Assembly (NCBI GenBank): GCA_047495785.1
Contig: JBLDXI010000009.1
Coordinates: 3,720,001 to 3,784,000 of the forward strand
From: Lepidodermella squamata
Taxonomy: Eukaryota; Gastrotricha
Reading direction: 5' to 3'
DNA length: 64,000 bases
The notes beneath the pieces were generated by a model, which did no database searches, was not told the origin of the DNA, and saw nothing but the letters and a program-made list of their open reading frames with translations. The position numbers were made by a program, and so were the translations under genes. This document shows positions 56,382 to 64,000 of the stretch, piece by piece (within the stretch, counting starts at the first letter, position 1; each line of letters opens with the position of its first letter).

Positions 56382-56504
56382 TATTTTTTTTAAATTATCT
56401 ATTTATCGAAAAATAACAAGGCAAGCTAAATCATTAATTTCCCGAATAGAAAATTATGAATAATTAAACAAATTGTTGATTTAGCTGGTAAATAGCAGGG
56501 TGAT

Positions 56505-57566
56505 TCAAAATTTAGGCATATCAACACATAGTTCGTTGGCTAGACGCTGCATCCAAATTAAATAATTCTCATGGTAAGGAATTCCGCCTAATTTTTCACA
56601 TTTTTCCATATGATCTCGCTCGGGGTCACCAGGAACCCTAACCGGTCTATCAATATCACTTGGTTCCATATTTCGATAGTGATCCATCAAAGTCTGCAAG
56701 CGATCTTCAAAACCATTCGCAAACGCCTTTGGGTCAATAACAATGAAACAATGGCCTAGATTAGCCTGGACACTTGAGCTATTCCAGTGCCGGACAAACG
56801 GGCCGAAAGCACTTCCAGCTAGTACGCCACACAAAATATCAACCCCAACACTAAGGCCGTATCCTTTAAATCCACTGGTAGCTTCAGTACTGCCCAGCGG
56901 CTGCAATCCGCCGTCGTCATACACGTCATTAGGGTCATTTGTATCACTCCCGTGTTTATCTACCGCCCAGCCGCTAGGAATTGGTTCATTTTTAAGCCGT
57001 TGAACCTCAACTTTTCCTAACGCCACGGCGGAAGTCGCCATATCAAGGACAAAAGAGTCATTATCTAGGCCGGGAGCAGCCAATGAAATCGGGTTAGTAC
57101 CACAGCCACCGACTTTGGCTCGAGTTGGAACTACAATGGGTGATGTGTTAGTGAAAGAAAGACCAATGAAGCCTTGCTCCAGAGCTCGTATAGCATACCA
57201 GCCCGCTATTCCGTAATGATTTGAGTTATTCGCAACAACCATTCCAATACCAATAGATTTAGCTTTTTCAATGGCTAAATCGATACAAAATTTGCCAACA
57301 ACTGGGCCGAGTAGGTTGTTACCATCGACTAGCGCGGTGGCAATAGATTGTTTAATAACTACAGGTTCGCCACTCAAGGCGGTTGTAGCCGACTGAACAT
57401 CAGCGATATACATTTCCAACCTATTTAAACCGTGGCTGAAATGACCACGAAGGTCGGCCGTTACCAATAATTCGGCTATAGCATCTGCGTGACTAGGGAT
57501 AACTCCAATTTTGATCATACAACGCAGGATAAACTCTCGAATTTCATTAGCGCTAATGACTGGCAT
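56505..57566 (-). CDS. LDH2/MDH2-family NAD(P)-dependent dehydrogenase, copy 1
   Basis: Single exon, 353 residues. Family landmarks: catalytic region FSHGLNRLEMY, then NSNHYGIAGWYA, TNTSPIVVPTRA, GTNPISLAAPG, FVLDMATSAVALGKVE, GFKGYGLSVGVDILCG and AGDPE-like PGDPERDHMEK. These are the marks of the malate/L-sulfolactate/L-lactate dehydrogenase family 2, unrelated in fold to classical LDH. The substrate is unknown; malate and related 2-hydroxyacids are typical. 57 bp separate it from the related copy 2 upstream. Like copy 2 it has no introns, unlike most genes here. Confidence 0.9.
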   Translation of the reverse strand: MPVISANEIREFILRCMIKIGVIPSHADAIAELLVTADLRGHFSHGLNRLEMYIADVQSATTALSGEPVVIKQSIATALVDGNNLLGPVVGKFCIDLAIEKAKSIGIGMVVANNSNHYGIAGWYAIRALEQGFIGLSFTNTSPIVVPTRAKVGGCGTNPISLAAPGLDNDSFVLDMATSAVALGKVEVQRLKNEPIPSGWAVDKHGSDTNDPNDVYDDGGLQPLGSTEATSGFKGYGLSVGVDILCGVLAGSAFGPFVRHWNSSSVQANLGHCFIVIDPKAFANGFEDRLQTLMDHYRNMEPSDIDRPVRVPGDPERDHMEKCEKLGGIPYHENYLIWMQRLANELCVDMPKF

Positions 57567-57623
57567 ATTTCCAAAGTAAATAGAATATGTATCTAAATGG
57601 AAGATTTCAATTAATTGAGTCTT

Positions 57624-58697
57624 TCACGGATTAGTTTCAAGCTTCGAAATCGCTAAATTATCAGCTAGCTTGTTCATCCAAGTTACCAAATTCGGGTGGT
57701 AAGGAATACCGCCTGATTCATCGCATTTCTTCATGTGGATTCGTTCGGGATCACCAGCAACCAAGACCGGTTTATCGCCACTTTTCTCCATGTTTCGATA
57801 TGAATTCATCAATGATTGCATGCGGTCCTGGAAGCCAGGTGCAAATGCATCAGGATTAATCGCCATGAAGCATTGGCCTAAATCGGCCTTAGTCGACGAG
57901 CTTTTCCAAGATCTGATGTTTGGACCGTAAGCGCTACCAGCAAGCATGCCGCAAAGCACCTCAACACCAAGCGCTAAGCCGAAGCCTTTGTAGCCACTGG
58001 TTATTTCCGTTCCGCCAAGAGGCAACAAGCCACCATCACCAAGGACATCGTTAGGATCCAGAGTTTCTTTACCTTGAGCATCAACGCCCCATCCAGATGG
58101 AATACTTTCATTCTTCACCTTCTGAACCTCGACCTTGCCAAGCGCAACAGCCGAAGTCGCCATATCAAGCACAAAAGCATCGCCATTTTTACCCGGGGCA
58201 GCTAAGCTGAGAGGGTTGGTACCTATCGCCTTGCTTTTAGCTCGAGTAGGGACTACGATTGGTGACGTGTTTGTTACGGAAAAGCCAATCAAGCCTTGCT
58301 CCATAGCCCTCATAGCATACCAGCCTGCTATACCGTAATGATTTGATGCATTTGCAACAACCGTGGCGACGCCGGTTTTCTTTGCCTTGTCAATCGCAAT
58401 ATCCATGCAAAATTTCCCAACTGCAGGGCCCAAAAGATTTTCACCGCTAACAAAAGCAGTACTTACTGTTTCTTTGAGTACTACAGGGCTGCCTTTTGTG
58501 GCGGTTGTTCCACTTTGAACGTCGCGAACATACATTTCGAGGCGGTTCAGTCCATGGCTAAAATGACCGCGGTAGTCAGCCGCAACCAATAATTCAGCCA
58601 ATGAATCGGCGTGATCTGATGAAGCTCCAGCTTTGGTCATGCATCTGAGAATGAATGATTTGACATTTGATGGGCGAATTATAACTGACGACTTCAT
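57624..58697 (-). CDS. LDH2/MDH2-family NAD(P)-dependent dehydrogenase, copy 2
   Basis: Single exon, 357 residues. Same landmarks as copy 1: FSHGLNRLEMY, NASNHYGIAGWYA, TNTSPIVVPTRA, GTNPLSLAAPG, FVLDMATSAVALGKVE, GYKGFGLALGVEVLCG and AGDPERIHMKK. The two copies are similar over their full length and are clearly a tandem duplication. Both have a complete frame and conserved catalytic His in SHGLNR and SNHYG, so both are probably active. In the same direction and close together, they could share a promoter region upstream of 58697. Confidence 0.9.
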   Translation of the reverse strand: MKSSVIIRPSNVKSFILRCMTKAGASSDHADSLAELLVAADYRGHFSHGLNRLEMYVRDVQSGTTATKGSPVVLKETVSTAFVSGENLLGPAVGKFCMDIAIDKAKKTGVATVVANASNHYGIAGWYAMRAMEQGLIGFSVTNTSPIVVPTRAKSKAIGTNPLSLAAPGKNGDAFVLDMATSAVALGKVEVQKVKNESIPSGWGVDAQGKETLDPNDVLGDGGLLPLGGTEITSGYKGFGLALGVEVLCGMLAGSAYGPNIRSWKSSSTKADLGQCFMAINPDAFAPGFQDRMQSLMNSYRNMEKSGDKPVLVAGDPERIHMKKCDESGGIPYHPNLVTWMNKLADNLAISKLETNP

Positions 58698-59971
58698 ATT
58701 GAAGTATTACAATAAGTAAAAACTATTAATAATAATGAGGAACATAAGATAACCTTTAGAATTTTAAATTTTGGCACTAACGAGAAGTCATTATCTTTAT
58801 TTGAGGAATTCGTTTTAAATGTTTTAGAATCGCCGAAATGTAGGATTTTAGGAATGGGAAGGGTGACTTTCGCTCGTCATTACACTTATAAGAATTAATA
58901 TCAGCAAAAACAACTATTGAGAATTCTGGCTAGTTAAGAACCATAAAAACTGAGCAAAATATGGCGAAAGAATTTGAAAGTAAACAATGACGGAAAATGC
59001 GATCTCACTTGAAAACGCATGATGCGCCTTTCAGACAGCAGCGTAATAACGACAAAAGACAACAAAGTAGTCGTTGGCACCACAAACAGCTCTTTTAATT
59101 AAGATTATTCAACACTCAGATAAGTTTCGCTGACGTTGAGGAAAGGAGGATATTAATAGATCCCCAAGTCAACGACCAATGAAGATACCAACGGTCACGT
59201 TTGCAGTGCCAGAAGAAGGCACTTCGTGCTGAAGGCTCTCAATCATAGCCTCTTCGACACATATCGTTGGCTTTAACGTGAATACGTGCGCACCGAAGCC
59301 TAATGCATAATTTAGCCAGTAACCTACAGCCTACCGGTGTGCCACTCGCACTGAATGTGTTAAAAAGCTGAACCCCTGCCAGTGTGTAGACGCTACGGCG
59401 GCACAGAGCCAGTTTAGGTGGACTGATTGCACATGTTGAAATTAGACAAGGCAGGCGAGAAGGGCATGACTCCTTCAGCCAAAGGAACGGCTCATTTTCT
59501 CAAAGCAAAACAAACCGAAAAAGGTTGCTCGGGTGCACCTTGCCCCATCTTACAGAAAAAACCTCCGAACCCCTCTGGACCCTGAAACAGACCAACGGTC
59601 GAAAAAATAGCGCGCAAAAATGTGTCAGTTTGCGCAAAACTATTTTAAACATTGATATAAATTTTTGACTATGTTTGAAATATTCGGCGGTCAGGACCGC
59701 TATGACTGTATTTGCCGGACTTTTCAATTTTCAGTGATTCAGCCGGGAAACCTCAAAATTCAAAGGGACACCTGAGCTTCCAACTTTCAACTGTAGTACT
59801 TGAAGCAAGAGTGGCCTGGCTTTTGCGGATCTGCAGCCAATTTACTATAGACAGCCGTTTCTACTGCCCGTTTTTTTTGAATTTTATATTTGGGGTAACT
59901 GTCACAGCAGCGATTTGTAAGAAGCCTCGTCCTAGCCGTACACAGTCGTTATCGTAAGCTTACTGATAACT
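58698..59971. other. intergenic, divergent promoter region
   Basis: 1.3 kb between the dehydrogenase pair (-) and the myotubularin (+). No coding sequence or repeat family recognised. Confidence 0.4.
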
Positions 59972-62058
59972 ATGGCTGCTCACAGGAAATTTGTCAATGC
60001 ATCAGATACAGCTAAAATGCTGAATTCCGGTTCGGTTTCTCGACCTGCGGCTTTTGAAATGGACCCGAGATCATCGCAGTCATCTTTTTCACAAGAAGTT
60101 GCTCTGCCCCCTCTGTTGTGCGGCGAGTTGTTTCCAGAGTTGGTTGTTGGCGAGGTTGCATATGTAACTGCCAATAAAAATTATGTCGGACAGCTCATGC
60201 TGACCAATTATCGTCTGTATTTTGTCGAAACGAGTGCTTCTCATTCGGCAGAATACGATGCTGCCGATTCAGTTGTCATCGACCTACCCCTTGGATTTGT
60301 TGAGGAATGCAAGAAAGTCGGTGGTTACAGCAGCAGAGGTGGCGATGCGTACGCTATCGAGGTCTACTGCAAAGATGGTAGACTTTTCCGCTTCGCTTAC
60401 AAAAGTGATCGGCCAGAACACAAACGGAAGGAAATTTTCAGCAAACTTGTTCAGCTCGCCTTTCCATTCTCGCATCGTCTAAAGCCGTTTGCTTTTTACT
60501 ACAAAGAAAAGTTTGTCAACCTTGATGATGGTTTCACAAACGGGTGGAATATATACGATATTCACAAAGAATATGATAGGTAAGTTGGTTGTAGTTCCGT
60601 TCCTTTATTTTACCATCTGTTTATTTATTAGGTTGCTTCATAGCTCTCATAGCAGCGCTGGCAATCATTGGAGAATTTCGAAAGCTAATGTCGATTTTAG
60701 CCTTTGCGATACTTATCCTCCGCTACTAGCAGTGCCATCCACTGTATCAGATCAAGTGTTACAGGATTGCGCACGTTTTCGGAGCAAGGGCCGCATACCC
60801 GTGCTTTCCTGGCTCCACCCAACTACTGGGGTTTGTCTATGCCGCAGCGCTCAGCCCAGCACGGCGCTGACTCATACATCAGAGGCAGACGAGCGTTTGT
60901 TGAAAGCTATTAAAGATGCTGGTTCTGAGCAGGCTCAGAACTTCTTCATCGTTGATGCGAGGCCGTTACTCAACGCTCTTGGTAACAAAGTGAAAGGTGG
61001 TGGTTATGAAAACACTCAAACCAACTACCTGTTTGCGAAATATTGCAATTTCAATATCGAAAACATTCACGCGATGAGAAAGAGCCAAAAGTCGTTATTT
61101 GCGCTGCTTCAGCATCTCGACAACCCGAACTGGTAAATTTATTGGGCGATTGAAATTCGCGTTGATAATTTTTTTATATTCAAGGTATGCTGACTTTGAG
61201 AAGACTGAGTGGTTGAAGCATCAATTCTACATCCTACGTGGTGCTTGTCAAATCGTTGATTATATCGAGACGAATAAGAACAACGTTTTAGTCCACTGCT
61301 CCGATGGCTGGGATCGTACTGCTCAGCTTACAGCTCTTGCTCTATTAATGCTGGACCCTTTTTACCGAACGATTCGAGGATTCGCTGTTCTGATCGAAAA
61401 AGAATGGCTGAGTTTTGGCCACAAGTTCCTCGAGCGGTATGGTTTAGGCCAGGATGCTGGCTCTTCAGAATCGGGCGAACGTTCGCCAGTCTTCCCGCAA
61501 TTTATGGAATGCGTTTATCAACTCTTCCGCCAATTTCCAACATTTTTCGAATTCGACGAACGACTGCTGATATTTTTGATTGACCAGCTCTACAGCAATT
61601 TATTCGGCACATTCCTGTCTAATTGCTGGAAAGAGCGCGAGGCTCAAAATTTGAGAACAGAGACGAATTCGGTCTGGTCTTACATTTTGAAATACCACGA
61701 CGAATTTCGCAATCCGTTCTACAACGCGGCGTCGTTAACTCAACGCCGAGTTATAATGCCAGTCGTTTCTCTGCGACGTCTCGATTTCTGGCGGGCATAT
61801 CACCTCCGGCCTTACGTCGACAATATGCATAAAGAGCTGGTCTACATGCGATTGAGTGATTTAACCGCGATTAAGGACCACTTCGAGGAGGCTGTAAACA
61901 ATTTCGGCGATAACAGCGTTTGCTCGACTGTTTCAGTGCCGCAGCGACCGAAACGAGACCCACCGCCGATTCCGAACGCGCCGAGCTCGGCCGATGCGGT
62001 GCCGACGCGGCGCCAGGCTTCCAAAAAACCGGCTGCGTTGGCAACCAGCGATAATTAA
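59972..62058 (+). CDS. MTMR2: myotubularin phosphoinositide 3-phosphatase (MTM1/MTMR2 type)
   Basis: Removes the 3-phosphate from PI3P and PI(3,5)P2 on endosomes. join(59972..60579, 60632..61132, 61185..62058), 660 residues. A PH-GRAM domain (about 50-190) contains GQLMLTNYRLYFVE and DLPLGFVEECKKVGG. The phosphatase domain contains GRIPVLSWLHPTTGVCLCRSAQP and the active site HCSDGWDRT with nucleophile Cys at about 408, so it is an active rather than a dead myotubularin. A C-terminal segment (MHKELVYMRLSDLTAIKDHF) may be coiled coil, followed by a proline-rich tail (PQRPKRDPPPIPNAP). AATAAA lies about 42 nt after the stop. The assignment to the MTM1/MTMR1/MTMR2 subgroup is by overall resemblance. 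Confidence 0.93.
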
Positions 62059-64000
62059 AAGTGCTTCTGCCGTTTTTATTGCAATGATAATTATACTATG
62101 AATAAATATTTATGGCTTTTGATGAAGCGAGGCTTTTCGCCCGTTACACAGGTGTGTTATCAGATCACGGCAAAGTGATTGATGGTGTTATACTGTCGAT
62201 AATTGCAATTTATTGCGGCGATTTTTACAACAATACACCTAGAGTTTTGTTTATGTGTTATTATTATCATCACTGATGGCAAGGCCGGGGAGCTGTTGTA
62301 GGCTACGTGTTATAAATTACCCAGGTACATGGTACATTAAAAATCGCGCGCTTCGGTGTGTTCTCATTTAACATCATTTTCGCCGGCTTCCTCGCATAAG
62401 TAGCGTTCAATCAGAATTTTCTACTTGGTTTTTGGTCGGAAACCCACGTTTCGTTTTTAATCGTTGGCGGTGGGTCATTGGGATGTCCATCTACACGAAT
62501 AGGAGCAGTCGATTGCACGACGAGTTCTCCCTACTGTTAGCCGAAGAGCCTCGTGAAACCATACAGGTGAGCCAAAATCGCAATGTTATTTTTGTAATTA
62601 TTTCACGAGCAAAATCCGCATATTCCGCTATTTGCAACTTTTGCACATTTTCAGTCGTAACATGTCGGAACGTATCGCTACTAGGGTGGTTAGTTTTTAT
62701 TCAGTTTCCATGAACGTCCGGTCAAGACATGCCTAAAAGTTTCTGCTTTTAGTCCGATTCTTTTTTCGAAGAATCTGGTTTTGTTCAACTTCGGCCAGGT
62801 TTCTTGGTCATTTATAATAGAAACTGTCGACGAGTAGCATTAATTTGAGGCCATGAACTCTCACTGACAAAAAATGAAGCTACATCGTGGATTACTTCGG
62901 CGTTTGGCCTTTCAAAAATTGAAGGTAACAAGCCAAAAACCCAATGAGCGGAACCCCTAGCTCAAGAACGCATTTCCGCATTTCCAGACAGGAGATGACA
63001 GGTATAAGGGAAAAATTTGGAATTTTGTATTTTCGATAGAATTTCGGTCAATGCTCATCGGAATCCGCGTCTAATCAGAACGGAGTTCGTATTTTCAACT
63101 GGACCTTCCAGGGGTGCCCAACTCATTGGGTGTATGGGTGCCTTGCTACGTTCGATTTTTAATTGGTCAAAGTCACCTAATTCCAATCCCAATATTTCAC
63201 GGTAATAATAGCGAAGAAATTAAATCACCATCATCTAGCTTGAAAGCAGATTTTGTGATGAAATCCCAGTAGAGGAATTTTTCTCGGCACTCTGTTCACT
63301 GAGAAATTCCTAGAAAAATTCAGCTCTATTTTGGGTTCTAAAAAGTCATTATCATTTCGGTCGTCAGTTGTTTGTTTCTCAATTTAACAATTTTACCAAC
63401 TTATCCAAGCGTCAATTTATCAAATTATCAATTACTTTCTTCTCAATTTGCGAGTTGGGAATAGAAAAAATGGTACCTAATAAATGCATTGGAGATGGTA
63501 AGAAATTATCGATCTTTTGGAAAAATGAGAAAAATCAGCGCTCTTCTGGCGATCGATTTTTCTGAATTGTTTATCCAGGAAAGTGTGCTCTTCGACCGCT
63601 TGCTTCGTTACAGTAACAGGAAACAGGAATCGAGGTCATATGACGTTCAAACCCAACGCGGAAACGTGAATGGCTGCGTGTTATTTGATAGAGCGTAGCT
63701 GCGATCATCGCAGGTGTGTACGCGATAGATTTTTCTGAACGGTGCAACGCTGCAATTATACCCGCTCTTCAAAACCGCTGCGTATATAGTAGGAATGCGA
63801 ACCAATAATAATTGTAACATACAGATAGGCATCGTTAATATATTACACGAGAAGCCGGTTTGTTAAAGATTTTTCGACACCGCCTGTAGTATTAGTCTTG
63901 TGTTGCGCGATTTCTTTTGCGTAGAAAGTGTTGTTGTTATTTTTTGCCGAGACAGCTCACGGTGCGCGAAAGCTGCAAATCGAGTCCAAGAAGACGTATA
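62059..64000. other. right end, mostly non-coding
   Basis: About 1.9 kb. Apart from the possible first exon at 62483-62566, no coding region is supported; short open frames lack recognisable content. It could be the first intron of a gene continuing to the right. Confidence 0.35.
62483..62566 (+). CDS. possible first exon of a gene running off the right edge
   Basis: ATG at 62483 opens 28 codons (MSIYTNRSSRLHDEFSLLLA, then EEPRETIQ) ending at a CAG|GTGAGC donor in phase 0. The composition is protein-like and the donor is strong. No following exon was found in the window, so the intron would exceed 1.4 kb. The product is unrecognised. Confidence 0.35.

Noticed and set aside
1-64000. tRNA, rRNA and CRISPR features
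   Set aside because: I looked for B-box-like motifs, cloverleaf arms and regular direct repeats with spacers and saw none that hold up.

Overview
This is eukaryotic, gene-dense DNA from a small-genome animal. Genes have many exons, and most introns are about 50-60 nt with GT/AG ends. Gene content is metazoan: beta-TrCP, an ALDP-type ABCD transporter, RHEB, a ZIP13-type zinc transporter, a myotubularin, neuronal calcium sensors, an IRS/DOK-type PTB protein, a Hox3-class homeobox gene and seven Cys-loop-family channel genes. An isolated Hox3 with compact introns fits a small ecdysozoan. A tardigrade is my best guess and some nematodes are not excluded; this is inference only. All exon joins below were worked out by hand from splice sites, reading phase and similarity between paralogues. 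Layout: 1-672 is the 5' part of a beta-TrCP gene running off the left edge (-). 2038-4277 is an ABCD1/2-type transporter (+), converging on a small mitochondrial NDUFA4-like gene (4598-5218, -) that has a paralogue at 9025-9474 (-). Between them lies a frameshifted mobile-element fossil (5537-6833, +). 11.4-35.2 kb is the core of the window: seven divergent Cys-loop-type channel subunits, two on - (11.4-19.6 kb) and five head-to-tail on + (25.5-35.2 kb). These are interrupted by two paralogous small secreted proteins (13.8-17.1 kb, +), a partly duplicated spacer, and Hox3 (20.7-23.4 kb, -). 35.7-36.6 kb is RHEB (-); 37.9-41.0 kb holds two unrecognised genes (-). 44.1-45.5 kb is a ZIP13-like transporter (+). 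46.4-49.0 kb is a PTB-domain adaptor (+) with a decayed antisense gene inside its last intron. 50.5-53.0 kb is a tandem pair of neuronal-calcium-sensor genes (+). 53.3-58.7 kb is a run of minus-strand genes: an unknown protein, a Sel1/TPR protein, a COMMD protein and two intronless LDH2/MDH2-family dehydrogenases. 59.97-62.06 kb is a myotubularin (+). The right end has at most one possible first exon. How they fit together: most genes are unrelated housekeeping or signalling genes (peroxisomal import, respiratory chain, TOR input, phosphoinositide turnover, calcium sensing). The channel array is the unusual part. All seven predicted proteins have a cation-type GEK/EEK/DEK motif at the start of M2, a very short M3-M4 linker, and an extra pair of cysteines (one before M1, one in the tail after M4). 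One member has lost both classical Cys-loop cysteines but keeps the extra pair. The adjacent two-member secreted family, with its shared SPDPF-x-MWARVAAQ core, is the best candidate for an undescribed protein family.
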